The position numbers and the translations under genes are program-made. This document shows, piece by piece, positions 12,081-23,576 of a DNA stretch of 64,000 nt. This stretch comes from Pagrus major (taxonomy: Eukaryota > Chordata > Actinopteri > Spariformes > Sparidae), in assembly GCF_040436345.1 (NCBI RefSeq), contig NC_133223.1, forward strand, positions 6,800,847-6,864,846, given 5' to 3'. The notes under the pieces were generated by a model. It saw nothing but the letters and a program-made list of their open reading frames with translations, was not told where the DNA came from and searched no databases. Positions within the stretch are counted from its first letter, which is position 1, and each line of letters opens with the position of its first letter.

Positions 12081-15000
12081 GTTTCCTCCAAATAATGTGC
12101 TAAGCTTGTGTAAAGTGCTCATTAGCCCCATCTTGTTTTAAATGTCCTGTCGGTAGCACCGTGGTTTACCTCAACACTCCGTTAGTTGTCTACGTGTTGT
12201 TCAAATTATGTCTTCAGCTGTCTGTCCTAGTGATCAAACGTTTACACTGGACGAAACCATCTTTTAAATCCAGTTTCTCTACACAATTCAAGCGAGTCTC
12301 GTCCTGAGTGCTGAGGTCACAACTGTGAAGAAGAAATCATCATCACAGACAGATGTACACTCAGTAATCTGTTAATGAGCTTCACCTAAAGACCAGTCTA
12401 CTGTCACTGAAGCATGACAGACAACATATTTGCAACAGCTCTCATCATAGATCAATAGTCAGTAAGTCGGCAGCAGAGTCATTTGTTAACACTGCTTGTT
12501 GTAATCCCTCTTCACATTATCAGGGAGTTCTGTTGCGTATGGTTTGCTGTTATCACTGTCAGTCTTCACAGGGAGAATAGTGAAATAATTAAGCTGTGCA
12601 TTTTTATATTCTCTCATCGTTGAGGATGGATTACCAACTGAACAAAGCTGTTGTTGGTGCAGCATTTACTTTGTGCTAATCTTTATTGATTAGGTCATTT
12701 GTGTGTGTCACTAGAACGCACTGAAAGCTGAAATGGTAAGGGCCCTATGGTTGTTTGTACATTTTACCCATTCTTGTCTTGTAGAGGGGCCTTATTGTGT
12801 CATATCTAGTTTTAATACCAGTAATACTTTGGTTGAAAAGATTAAACATAGTTAACAACAATTTTGTGTTGACAAAGAAGCTTTGTCACAACGAAAAATT
12901 GCCACACACTGTCCTCTTCACCTGCAAATAGGGTAACTGTAATAACAGGGTCTCGGTAACACAGACAATAGGAGAGACCATCTCAAATAGGTTGGTTGAC
13001 CAATGTGGGTCAATCAGGTCACACTGATTGTTCCTAATATATGCAAATATATATTTTGTATTGTCCAGTTCATGAGTGTTTTCAGTCAGAAGTGCGACTT
13101 CATTAGTCCAGGTTTGATTGGTCCAAGTGGGTCGACTAACCTTTTTAAGACGCTCTCCTTTTGTCTTGTACAATAACCTGATGAAGGTCCGTGAGCAGAA
13201 ACAATGTTCAACTTTTCCTGATTGCAAGTGAGGACAGTGTGCAGGAGGTCTATGTTCAGATTCTGTCAACCCTTGTCTTCTCCTAAGCACCTGTAGATCC
13301 ACAGAAGTTTTGCTCTATAAAATGATGAAAAGACATATAAAGTTTGAATTTAATGTTTGTTTACAAAAACAGTATTGGCCTCGTTTTTGCCCCTGGGCCC
13401 ATTGGTCGGTTAAATTGGCTCTGGACTGTGTTAACCCCATGTTATTAATTAAAGGTGGTGTTTTCTTGTCATACAGGCAGGTGTTCACACAAGCTCGGTG
13501 AGAAGCCTGCGGTATGGCTGGTGGGCCTACGCTCTGGGTGAGAGGACGACGCCACGGTTATCTCAGTACAGCAAAATCATCTCTGTGGATGGCAACTTGG
13601 CCTCAGGGAAAGGAGCACTGGCCCAGAAGCTGGCTGACAAGCTGGGTAATTATCTCACTGTGGGGAGTCTTTGTTAGTGTTTGCACCAACACACACTCTA
13701 CCACTGAGTCCTCCAGGTTTATAGTCATACAGATGGCTAAAAATGAGGCCATGTAATAATGCGTATGCAGATGCAATAGAAAATGTAAAAGTTAAAAGTT
13801 AAGTGTGTTTCCATCCGCTAAAATTATGCAAATATTAGAAGTTTGGTGCCTCAAGGCAAACCGTGTGGTATACCATTAATTTTCCACTCAGGTGCCGTTA
13901 AACCACAGCAAGTGAAGAGGCGCAATAAGATGACGACATTAAAAGAGTGCCAGTCACACTTAAAACAGTGGAACATTATATGGGAATTGAGATGGAAATA
14001 TGGCACTGGTTCTAATGATTGTGCTGAATGATGGCTGTCTGCTTAAGTAATTGCGATTAGGCAATTATGTAATAACTGAAAGGCCTACTGTTGACATTTT
14101 GGAAAAATTTTCTTGAGTGTTATCTTAGTGGCAGTTATACAATTAGATTATTGATCGGTGTTATTGGTAAACACAGCCATCAACTGAGCTATTTGGATAG
14201 TTGTATGAGAAGATAATCCGGACGGCAAAAAAACCCAACAACAGCAAATGTAAATGAAGGTACCCCTCTCACGAGGACCAGAAAAATAAATACTGGATAG
14301 TGTTTGTGTCAAAAGCCATAATTTCTAACTCTGTATGTACAGGGATGCTCTACATGCCTGAAGCTGACACTTTCTACTTGGACAAGATGACCGGGGAGAA
14401 GGAGCCACTTCCTGTTGACTTCAACGGGATGTGCAGCCTGGAGAAGTTCTATACAGACCCCAAAGCTGCTGATGGAAACAGCTACAGACTACAGCTGTGG
14501 ATGTATGCCATGAGGCTTCTTCAGTACTCTGACGCCATCGAACACCTGCTCACCACAGGTATCACTCACTCAGAGAGGCACTGTAGCTCCCTGTGCTCAG
14601 ATACCACGGGTCATGTGTGTGGCAAGCAGCGGATTTGCACATATGTTTAAGCACTTGTGATATCAGGAGTTGATTGATTTTAGTAAACATATTTAGAAAT
14701 GGATGACGTATGACAGGATATTAACATAATTACTCATCTGTATCATGATCATCTGTGTTTAAGGCCAAGGAGTGATCCTGGAGCGTTCTCCCTTCAGTGA
14801 CATGGTCTTCCTGGAGGCCATGTTCAAACATGGATACATCAGGAAGGAGTGTGAGTATTCAACAGTAAAACACTGAAACATAATGGCAAATGAAAAATGA
14901 TTCCCTTTATCTGAAAAATAAAAAGTATTGACTATTCAGCTCTGTTTTCATCTCATTTGGTTTCATTTAGATAACATTATATAAACATGTTGAATTTGCT

Positions 15001-18000
15001 TATGATGTGTATCGCAAACACACAAGACACATTTCTTTAACACACGTCTTTTGGCTTGCAGGTGTGCAGCACTACACTGAGGTGAAAGGCATTAGCATCT
15101 GCGAGTTCCTGCCTCCACACCTCACCATCTACGTAGACCTGCCAGCCGAGGAGGTGCAGAAGAAGCTGAAACAGAGCGGAAAGGTAATGTGACACACAGA
15201 AACCACAGGATCTCTGTAGGATACTATAATCCTGTCAAAACATTTCAGTCTCATTCATTAACTCTCAATAGAGGGCACATTCTCAGATGGAACAACTGAA
15301 CAGAAAAACCCCTGAGAGGGTTGGATATGTTGATTCCAAATATAAATGTTAATATTAAAAGAGTAGTCTAAAGTTTGACTTAATCAGCCTGCAAGCTTCT
15401 TGTTAATAATTTAATAAAGGTCCCATATTGTAGAAAGTGAGATTTTGTCTAGTTTAAGCTCTAGGTGCTATATAAATACTGGGAAATAAGAAGACGCTCA
15501 GTCCACAGAGAATTGCACAGCTGATTCAGCAACTGTGCCTCCCAACAAGCTGTGTCAGTACTTGTGTGAAGTTGTGATGTCACAACTATGCAGTCACCAT
15601 CCTCAGCTGCACCCCCAGCGCTACCATAGTTGCAAAAACACCGGCAGAGCTGGAACAGAAGCATGGTGGGCGAGTTTCTGCCCAGGCCTGTGAGAGCTGG
15701 CCGGGGAGCTAAACTAGAGTGTTCAGACAGAGGGTGAATAGAGGTGCTGCAGCAACGGACAATATGAGAAAAAGTGTGTTTTTTCTTTTCTTCTTTCTTT
15801 TTTTAATATTAAAGCTGGAGATGCACCAATTTGCAATTTCTCCGTCAATTCAGATTTCCAAGTTTCACCTGCCGATTGCAAAATTTCTTTCTAAGAACTA
15901 CAATTAATATCATACACAAACATCTCTGTGACCTATTGATTATTATTAAATACCTCTCATATTTTCTCCAAAACAAGACAAATTTCAAAATAGAGTGCTC
16001 TGTTATTGAACAGAGCTTTTTTGCACAGATATCATCCAACTGAAAATGAATTGCTGCACCAATAAATCTAAGTCATTTGATCGAGTGGCCTGTTACTGAA
16101 ATGGTCTAACAGTATTTGCTCCAACTTATAAGTGTTTACACAGTGTATACTGTTGTATCCAGGACTCTTATTGTGAAAGGTAAAAACATAAGGAGTCTGT
16201 CTGTAATGTGCTGCAGCTGACAAGAAAACAGGGCAGCCCATCTATATAACAACTTATCATGTGGTAAAGTGGAGTGTCGTTCCTGTCTCTGCTCGGCTGT
16301 GTCAGTGTGGACTCCCGCAGTGAAACACACAAGAAAGCTCTCAGAGTGTGCGACTATAAATGACAGCACAACGCAGTGAAGACTCGCACTGAGGTGAAAA
16401 TGAGACAAGTGCACATAAATGAGGTAAATCACATAAAATATTTAGCCTCTTTCTTTCAGTTCGGGCAGATAGTCACGTTGCATATGTGTACATTTAACTG
16501 GTTCAGAACTGGATATATCTAACACTGGGTCAGGGTTAGTTCACTGATCACCAGCCATGGCCGTTCATGCTGAAAACCGTCCAGATCCGGTCCCTGGCTG
16601 ATCGATTGGTGCATCTCTCATTAAAACATTTCTAGTAGACACCCAAAGTAAAAGTATGAACCTAAAAAATGGAATCTCTTTATTGTCAGGCCTACCTTCA
16701 GAACGTGCCCCTGAGTTATCTGAAGAGCATCGAGGACTCCTACAAGAAGTCTTTCCTGCCCCAAATCAGGTGAGTAGTTGAACAAGATTCTTGTTTAATT
16801 TGATATTTAAATCTAGTAGTTTAGGTAGTAGTTGTTTTTCTTACCAGGCTTTGAGTGTTTGCTGAAACTGTGTGTGTCTGTGCGTTTTCCTTTTAGTGAA
16901 ACAACAGAACTGCTTGCTTACGATGCAACCCAAGCCCAAGATGTTGAAAGGGTAAGACTATAGTGGACATTGGGTCAGCTGGGTGATATCATCTTTTGGA
17001 TTTTATTTTCAACGCTTAAACCTCTGACTATTTTTTGTAGACGGACAGCTTATTGATTGTGTCTGTCCTCAGGTGGCAGAAGACATCGAGTATTTGAAGT
17101 TCAACAAAGGGCCGTGGCTGGAGCAGGATGATGTCTCCTACCACCACATGAGGATGTTGTGAGTTTTCAATTAGTATGATCCGTTTCGAATTGTGCAGAG
17201 GAGTGAACATGCAGATTGGTTCTGATTGCCTTTTGTATGCTCCGCCTTTCCAGCTTCTACATGCATGTTTCCAACAGTTTGCTATAAGCTGAATCTTTTT
17301 CTGTCCTTTTCTCTGTTTTACAGCGTGGAGGACAAACAGAGGGTGGCAACCTTGACCCACATACCTAGGTTTCTCCCAGAGATAACCATCGGAGCCCACG
17401 ACTACGATGAAAAATACTACGCCTATAGATCAGTACGTAGAGACAAGATGTTCATTCTCACTGTGCCTGGTTCATATTGCTGCATGTCACCCCTGGACCC
17501 TACTACTAGCATTTATTTGTGGCAGTATAACAACATAATGTAATAACTGAGAACTGTGATGTAAAATTTATACAGCGAGGTCATTCTCGCCGTATATACC
17601 TTGCACTGCAGGTTGTACACATGGCATGCTGGGTAGCTGTTGTATGAAGCAGTGGTTGGCAATGGACAGAGTGTAAATCCTGAATGATTGACTTGCATTA
17701 TAATTATTGAGGCCAGTCTAATTTAGGTATGTATGTCTAACAGGGTGAGCACGTAGCTTTATTAGAATGGTTTTCCTCTGGGTTGTGTGTGGTGTCCCGT
17801 AGTTAGTGGCAGTGTGTATCTTCAAAGTGTGGTGCTCTGCAGTACTTTGTATAATATCTGTGGAGAGGAATGTTAAATGTGGCTCTGTTGTGGCAGGAAG
17901 GTCCTTCTTCATCCTCCGCATAATAAAATAGTTCAAAGAGTTTTCCAAAAACAGCAGCACAACAGAGCACGGTTATCTGAGAAATGCTGAAATTGAGACG

Positions 18001-20478
18001 GTGTGAAGTGAACACTGGTATTTATTCAGTTTTTGTTTATTTTGAGTATTGTTCTTCAAGTGAGTGTGGTGAGACAGTTGGGGAGTTGCAACAGAAGCAG
18101 TGGTGGCCTAAAGGTTACAGAAGCGAGCCTGTCACTGGAGGGATGTCGGGTTAATTCCCTAGAGAAATCCGGATGAAATTGAAAGGCAGTGCTTGCTGCG
18201 CTGTAATCACCACCACTGAAGTGCCCTTGGGCAGAGCCTTTAACCCCAACTGCTCCCGTGGAGCTTCTCAGTGGCCGACATGTCAGAGTTTGGATTCACT
18301 GAGGAGCTTCCAACTGTGGGTGTGAACAGGGTGTTCCTGAAAAACAGCACTGATCTCAGTGAATCCTCCATAAATAACTAAAGTCAAGGTCTAAAGGTCT
18401 AAAGTCAATCTGCTAATGAATTAACCAGTAGTCATCATTTATACGGATGCCTTAAATGTCCCCTGGATGTTTACCACTTATAGTGATATTAATTAATTCA
18501 CTCATCAAAAAAATGCCATCCAGATGTATACAGATGGAAGTTTTACATTTGCTGAACTATCTAATGGCGTCACTCGTTCCCAAAGGTGTATTCCCAGTAC
18601 CAGAGGTGTCACAATTTTGATTTTAAATAGAATATTGATTCAAAATTAGCTTTCAATTCTGACCATCAAAATTAACAGGAGGGGCTAAGAGGTGCTAAAG
18701 TAAACAGTAGTAGCTTGACAGTCAACAGTTGGATTTTTTTATCATTAGCTGTATGTTGCACCAGACATTTTGTCCAGGGCAAGTAGAAGTGCAAAAGTGT
18801 GGATCGTTTCCCCCCAGGCTGAGGTTAACCCTGAGGTCTGTGTGTGGAAAGGGTAATCGAAGGGTCAACTCTTAGCCCTGGGCCAGTATTATGCACTGTT
18901 ACAGAATCCCTCTGCCTCCTAACGCTTCTTATTTCTGTGTTGGTTCCAAATTGACTTGTTAAATCAGTTACTGTTATTACAATCTAAATGACATTACAAT
19001 TACAATTGGCTAACTTTGAACATACGGGCTGTATTTAAAATAAAGAAATATGATGGTTTTATCACACTTGATCTCATGTAGCCTGTATCTTGTTATAAAA
19101 TCATTTTAAAATATAAATGACAGTTGCCATGTCATCAAACCAATGATTTATTGAGCTTTAAAAATCAAGACTTGATAGTCTAACCATGGCATAGTCGCCA
19201 GTGCGAAAAAAAAAATAAAATGGAAAATTGAATTGAATTCCCATTACAGCAGAAAAACATGGCTCTTGCTGCAGGTTCTGAGTTGGTCGGAACCGCACCA
19301 CCTTTAGCAAACTCTGCTAATGTTGCTAGCAGTAGTTCACTATGTTTCAGAGACTCAAACAGTGTCTCGGTAACAAACCCGGTACCTGCATCTAAATACT
19401 GATGTTTTTCAAAATGAAAAAATGTAGCCGAGTCCTTTGAGGCCAGTTTGTTACGTAAGACATCATTTTTGAACCCATCCTTCAGTCAGTCAGTCAGTCA
19501 GGCAGAAGAGGCAGAGTGTGAGTTGGCCTTTAGTTTGATGCTTTGTTATTATCAGAGGATAAGTAAGATTGTCTTTATTTATTGAAACCTATAAAATCCT
19601 TCTGAGGAACCCTGCCTCTGCCTAAACCCCTCGCTGTTGTCTTTATATTGGATCATTTTATTTCTCTACCCTTTGCCATGTGACGCCTGTGCTGTACTGT
19701 CAGTGCGATGGAACTAATTTTCTCCTGCTGAAATATTGAACGCCTCGTAGTTACAAGAAGGCAAATGCCAGATGTGGAATATTCTGCAAGGCTTTTGGTA
19801 TCATCAGTCTTTCAGTGAAACATTTGGGTCTGACCTTTCTGTTTATTGACTGGAGACTTTTTTTGTCTTCCCCTGCTGCAAAAATGAGGCTGTGTAATGC
19901 TACAGGAGGCTGTGACCTGACATTTAGTTCTGAGCCTGGCTCTCAGTGGAGAGAATGAGAAGTGTGACACGTGGTGGCGTAATCTCCCTCAGCACATTCG
20001 AGTTGTCAAAGTAAAGTCATGGAAGGACATTTGCAACATTGATGTATTGCAGCTTCCATTGTGCATATTGTGTAACAGTGAACATTCCAGGTTGTAACCA
20101 GTAAATAGTTGATTTGTTATTTTTATTCGCATGATTTAATTCAAACAGATTAATCAACAACAAAAATTATGTAAATGTCTTTATATTTAGTGTTAAAAGC
20201 ATCAAATTGAACCCTGCAGGCAACCCAATTATCTTGATTAGATGCTTCCAGCTATTTCAATTAGAATCAGTTCACTTTTAAACAAAATTATATTTCGGGT
20301 GCTTCCTCCTTCTCGACTTAATTAAACTTTTCTCAGCAAGCCAAAGATGTTTGTGTGCTATTCTGTTGTTTTGAATGTTCAGTCTTGTTTTCTGTTTTTG
20401 TCCTTGTAGCTCCCTGGGAAGAAGTACGCCCGTGGTTATAACGCAGATGTGGGAGACAAATACATCTGGCTAAAGTGA
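11707..20478 (+). CDS. ndufa10: NDUFA10, accessory subunit of mitochondrial complex I (10 coding exons)
   Basis: The coding exons are 11707-11781, 13477-13645, 14343-14558, 14764-14850, 15062-15183, 16690-16769, 16897-16951, 17073-17158, 17324-17432 and 20410-20478. They total 1068 bases, or 355 aa plus stop, equal to the human length. Every junction is GT-AG and keeps frame. NDUFA10 is an accessory subunit of the membrane arm of NADH:ubiquinone oxidoreductase on the matrix side, and has a deoxynucleoside-kinase fold. Visible features are a basic N-terminus lacking acidic residues ([19 protein letters not shown]), fitting a mitochondrial presequence; a P-loop-like GNLASGKG at residues 64-71; NDUFA10 blocks CSLEKFY and GNSYRLQ in exon 3; LERSPFSD with E160-R161-S162; [32 protein letters not shown]; and the conserved end GDKYIWLK. 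The ATG at 11707 (context AATCATGG) is the first in its frame. No frameshift or premature stop was seen. Confidence 0.96.
13178..13202 (+). other. hammerhead-like core motif in ndufa10 intron 1 (weak)
   Basis: CTGATGA, 13 bases, then GAAAC resembles the conserved core of a hammerhead ribozyme. The intervening stem pairs poorly. It could be a decayed retroelement end or chance. Confidence 0.2.
13477..13645 (+). CDS. ndufa10: ndufa10 exon 2
   Basis: Begins after ATACAG, giving [16 protein letters not shown]. Choosing the second AG (start 13481) would bring an in-frame stop, so 13477 is preferred. It carries the P-loop-like GNLASGKG and ends one base into the codon for Gly before GTAATT. Confidence 0.93.
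14343..14558 (+). CDS. ndufa10: ndufa10 exon 3
   Basis: Starts after TGTACAG and ends before GTATCA. Encodes [18 protein letters not shown] through [14 protein letters not shown], the most strongly conserved block of the protein. Confidence 0.95.
14764..14850 (+). CDS. ndufa10: ndufa10 exon 4
   Basis: Acceptor TTTAAG, donor GTGAGT. Encodes [23 protein letters not shown] occupies the place of the DRS/ERS motif of deoxynucleoside kinases. Confidence 0.94.
15062..15183 (+). CDS. ndufa10: ndufa10 exon 5
   Basis: Acceptor TTGCAG, donor AAG|GTAATG. Encodes [20 protein letters not shown] through LKQSGK. Confidence 0.95.
15413..16675. repeat. older fish DNA repeat in ndufa10 intron 5, split by a hAT-like insertion
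   Basis: The left end, AATAAAGGTCCCATATTGTA, matches a very common teleost repeat end. Past the hAT-like insert, AAAGTAAAAGTATGAACCTA near 16645 resembles the opposite end of that repeat. The right boundary is decayed. Confidence 0.45.
15816..16619. mobile_element. hAT-like non-autonomous transposon in ndufa10 intron 5
   Basis: The left end is TGGAGATGCACCAAT and the right end, reversed, is GAGAGATGCACCAAT, both close to the GGGATGCACC ends of fish hAT elements. The flanks are ATTAAAGC (15808-15815) and ATTAAAAC (16620-16627), an 8-bp duplication with one mismatch, as expected for hAT. It is about 804 bp with no transposase recognised. Confidence 0.75.
16690..16769 (+). CDS. ndufa10: ndufa10 exon 6
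   Basis: Acceptor TTGTCAG, donor GTGAGT. Encodes [18 protein letters not shown] through FLPQI plus two bases of Ser. Confidence 0.94.
16897..16951 (+). CDS. ndufa10: ndufa10 exon 7
   Basis: Acceptor CTTTTAG, donor GTAAGA. It completes Ser and encodes [18 protein letters not shown]. Exon of 55 bases. Confidence 0.92.
17073..17158 (+). CDS. ndufa10: ndufa10 exon 8
   Basis: Acceptor TCCTCAG, donor GTGAGT. Encodes [18 protein letters not shown] and [10 protein letters not shown]. Confidence 0.95.
17324..17432 (+). CDS. ndufa10: ndufa10 exon 9
   Basis: Acceptor TTTACAG, donor GTACGT. Encodes [20 protein letters not shown] and [16 protein letters not shown]. Confidence 0.94.
18095..18395 (+). 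mobile_element. tRNA-derived SINE in ndufa10 intron 9
   Basis: The head carries a pol III A box (TGGCCTAAAGG, 18104-18114) and a B box (GGTTAATTCC, 18149-18158) at tRNA-like spacing, in the context GGTTACAGAAGCGAGCCTGT, a tRNA-Ser-like arrangement. The tail has no coding capacity. Confidence 0.75.
18396..20409. other. rest of ndufa10 intron 9
   Basis: No exon was recognised. CAGT tetranucleotide repeats occur at 19483-19501. A CAGAGGTGTCACAATTTTGA word near 18602 looks like the end of a fish DNA repeat, but I could not find its partner. Confidence 0.4.
20410..20478 (+). CDS. ndufa10: ndufa10 exon 10 (terminal coding)
   Basis: Acceptor CTTGTAG. Encodes [18 protein letters not shown] then IWLK and TGA. 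The intron before it, 17433-20409, is the longest of the gene. Confidence 0.95.
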   Translation, partial: LPGKKYARGYNADVGDKYIWLK

Positions 20479-20604
20479 ATGAGTCCACAGGCCTGTCTAT
20501 AAATCAACCCGTGTCATTGGCTGATCAGCTCCCTGAATGACTCGTCCATAATTGATCCAGTTGACCTCTGTTGTACATCTTAAATAATATGTATGTGTTA
20601 AAAG

Positions 20605-20625
20605 AATAAATTTTGAATCAATAAA
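20605..20625 (+). terminator. ndufa10 polyadenylation signals
   Basis: Two AATAAA hexamers, at 20605-20610 and 20620-20625, lie 127-142 bases after the stop codon and are followed by a T/GT-rich stretch (GTCTTTGTCTTTTGTCC). Confidence 0.8.
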
Positions 20626-20729
20626 TGTCTTTGTCTTTTGTCCTGACATAATGGAAGATATAATTTCTATTTTCTTACAGTGTTGAGGAAGCTACGTGGA
20701 AAGCTACCACAGGGAGAAATCTAGTTTGG

Positions 20730-20887
20730 TTAAAGGTCCTGTTTGTAAGAAAAGTTGATTTTTGAGTCTCATTCCCGACTCGTCAAATACTGATGCTTTA
20801 GGATTGTAGGTTGGGTCAGTCACCGTCCCAAAGCAAGTTTGGACTGAGACTCAAAAATCAACTTTTCTAACAAATAGGACCTTTTAA
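20730..20887. mobile_element. 158-bp MITE with about 40-bp inverted ends, TTAA-flanked
   Basis: The left arm 20732-20771 and the right arm 20845-20885 are inverted copies with about three mismatches; both contain AAAAGTTGATTTTTGAGTCT. TTAA stands at both outer edges (20730-20733 and 20884-20887). It lies about 105 bp past the ndufa10 polyadenylation signal and would fold into a long hairpin if transcribed by read-through. Confidence 0.8.
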
Positions 20888-21317
20888 CTGAAGCTACTGA
20901 GATAAAAGTATGGAATTGACAATGTACATGTGATACAAAATGATATCAAAATATAATGCAAAAAAGTTACTCAGTTGAGTTTATTACAAAAAGTACACAC
21001 TTGTTCACAAGTCATACATGAGCCCAAAAATAAAATAAGATACTGCATTATTCAGTCAAGGAACATCACCTTTTTACAAGGTCCTTCAGTCCAGAAACTG
21101 GAGTCCAGTTGGGACTGTTGCACCGAGCAGGATTACTCTGTTAGCCAGATTTCTTAAAAAGTAATGATAAAATAATCTATAGCAAAAGAACAGCATGCAA
21201 CAATTCCTCTGAACATTTGTGAGTAAATAACAAAAATGTAATGCCTGTATGGTTCAGCCAATAGTGTAGAGGTCCACAATGACCAATATTAAATGAACTG
21301 AGTGAAACACATGTAAC

Positions 21318-21433
21318 TAGGGATGCACCAATACTGCATGTCGACTGAACATTGGTATTGGCAGAAATACACCTTGTTGGCAGCTTTAAACATCGGTGTC
21401 GGTCCAGAATTTCACAATTTCTGCAGCCCTAGT
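21318..21433. repeat. short hAT-like MITE
   Basis: The left end is ACTAGGGATGCACCAATAC. The right end, reversed, is GCACTAGGGCTGCAGAAAT. CTAGGG-TGCA at both ends is typical of fish hAT elements. Target duplication is unclear. Confidence 0.5.
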
Positions 21434-21469
21434 GCACGTTAGTTACTAGTTATGAAGTATACATACTGT

Positions 21470-21665
21470 ATATACAGTGGGGTCCAAAAGTTTCAGACCA
21501 TGAGTGCATGGACCTTTGAAATGCTTGACAGAAACTGGATCAGTTGTATTCAAAGCACGATCAGTGGGACCATTGACCACACCGTATCCATGTCAGATTA
21601 AGTGCATGCTGTTATTAAAGCAGAAGGGGGACACATCAAATACTGAGATATTCTGAAATTCATGG
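21470..21665 (+). mobile_element. Tc1-like relic with large internal deletion
   Basis: Opens with TACAGTGGGGTCCAAAAGTT, a Tc1-type terminal repeat. It soon reaches sequence seen at the 3' end of fish Tc1 elements (TTATTAAAGCAGAAGGGGGA). The transposase is essentially lost. Confidence 0.6.
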
Positions 21666-21689
21666 ACATCTTCAAAGATTTCACGCGAC

Positions 21690-21921
21690 ATCTACTGCAT
21701 GTCTGTCCGTCCTGGGAGTGGGATCCTCCTCTGTGGCTCTTCCTGAGGTTTCTTCCATCTTTTTTCATGTTAAAAAAAGGTTGTTTTTTTTTTCTCAATA
21801 TGGCCAGTTTTTCCTCACTCTCATCGAGGGTCTAAGAACAGAGGATGTCGTTCACTGTCGTTCACTGTACTGTCACACTCTACAGATTTTGGGCTACATA
21901 AATAAAATTGATTTGATTTGA
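21690..21921 (+). repeat. common fish retroelement 3' tail
   Basis: The words TCCTGGGAGTGGGATCCTCC, CTCTTCCTGAGGTTTCTTCC and the end GGGCTACATAAATAAAATTG followed by ATTTG repeats form a very common teleost repeat tail. The short terminal ATTTG repeat suggests a LINE or SINE 3' end. This is recognition from memory of fish repeats, not a search. Confidence 0.6.
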
Positions 21922-22685
21922 AAAATTCAACCTTTCACTCAAACTGTTAGGCTGATATTAGCTGATATTAGTGACACATTTATTTCCATTTTATTCCCTC
22001 TTCACCACAACAGTCGAGTAGAGTGCCCAGGCTGTATAATCTAATCTAGCTATGATAGATATCTCACCAATACATGGTGAACAGGTTCAACACCCTGCAT
22101 ATCAAGGGCCTTGGGGAGCTGGAGACACAAGACAACCTCTGAGGATGAAGGAGAAGCAAAATATGAGAAATGTTAAGCATGGAGGTCTAACTGGAGGTTT
22201 AACTCTCCAGGTGGAGGTGACCTGTAAGTAGGGGCTGAATTATGATGCTATGCCTGGCTCTGGTTGAATGGCCACATGGTGGTTGAGTAGTTTAACCTGG
22301 AGGCTAGTTCTCAGGGCTTAAAAGGCCCTGAGCACATGCAGAGACACATAAAGAGAATAATGAGACTTTGAGTTTAGTTTTTCTTGTGCTGCTGTGGAAG
22401 CAATTAGCATACAGCTATTATTAATGAGTTTTAAATGTGGCTCACTATGTTACCATGAGCCTGGTTAGATAATGATCAAAACCACATAGTCTGAATGATG
22501 GGCTGAATCCTGACCAGAGACTGGTCTGGCATGTCTCTCCATCAGCAGGGAAGCTACAGTGAGCTTATTGGCCATGCATGTGGACACATGCAAGTAACTT
22601 GACTCTGGTTTTAACCTCTTTTTTCATCTTACATTTTCATTTCCATCACCTCTTTAATAGTTTTTTTAATACATGTTTTATGAGC
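21922..22685. other. intergenic DNA, no gene recognised
   Basis: Includes a small direct repeat (GGCTGATATTAGCTGATATT) at about 21950. No coding evidence. Confidence 0.4.
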
Positions 22686-22905
22686 ATTGTTGGAGGGCGC
22701 ATCAGTGACATCAGTGAAGTGAGATGTCTGCACAGAGCCCAAAGATACTAAAAGACAACCAACACCCACCCAGCCACAGTCTGTTCACCCTGCTGCCATC
22801 TGACAACAGATACAGAAGTATCTGCTGCTGTACCACCAGACTACAGAGCAGCTTCATTCTCCAGGCTGTGAGACTCCTGAACTCATCCTCCACATGCCAC
22901 TCTAT
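22686..22905 (+). mobile_element. LINE ORF2 C-terminal relic, open frame retained
   Basis: The plus strand reads MSAQSPKILKDN, then HSLFTLLPSDNRYRSI, TTRLQSSF and QAVRLLNSSS before leaving the family. This is the best-preserved coding tail among the copies and shows that the whole repeat family is LINE ORF2. Confidence 0.8.
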
Positions 22906-23576
22906 AACATTTTGTTGGTTTTCTCTTTTGTAGCATAAAGGGAGTTGAACTCTAAAATAATAAAATAAATAAACATAAGCATAGAACTATTATGTACATG
23001 CAGGTAGATGACGTAGAAAAATATACAAAAACATACAAAGGCAAAAATGAACAACACACAATGTCTATATCCAAGAAGCTATTACTATCACTATTTCTGT
23101 AAACAGCAGGGGTTATACTGACATGAACCTGGCATCAGCATAAATGTTAGTGTTTAATGGCTGTTGTCATTAGTGTCATTTGGTCAATTTACCCTAACCC
23201 CCATTAAAAATGACATAATGACACCTACTGACAACAGTCATAAATCTTCATAAAGACTTCCTAATGATCATGACAGGTGTCATGTCAGTGATATGCACAC
23301 CCTTTCAAATTAAGAGGTAGTCAATAGAGCGAGGTGCATAGTGCATAACCTGAGTGACTATTGTAATAGATTACTTAATAAATATAAATAAAGTGGGTGG
23401 CTGTGAAGAGTACACACTGTACACAACATGCAGGGTTCACATGTGACAGTGATGAGTTATAAGTACATGTTGAAGCACAGTACTGCCTATTTTAAACAGT
23501 AAATATATCATTTGTAGGTAAGTGGATGTTTTAGTGTTACAGGGTTGTTACATCATGTGACTGATTAACTCTTTAT
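22906..23576. other. intergenic DNA, no gene recognised
   Basis: AT-rich, with no exon or clear repeat end. Confidence 0.4.

Noticed and set aside
12886..13302. 138-codon minus-strand frame in ndufa10 intron 1
   Set aside because: It is antisense to the intron, has no recognisable domain, and lies next to a possible retroelement remnant.
13481..13645. Alternative acceptor (GCAG) for ndufa10 exon 2
   Set aside because: It would create a stop within seven codons. The upstream ACAG at 13476 keeps frame.
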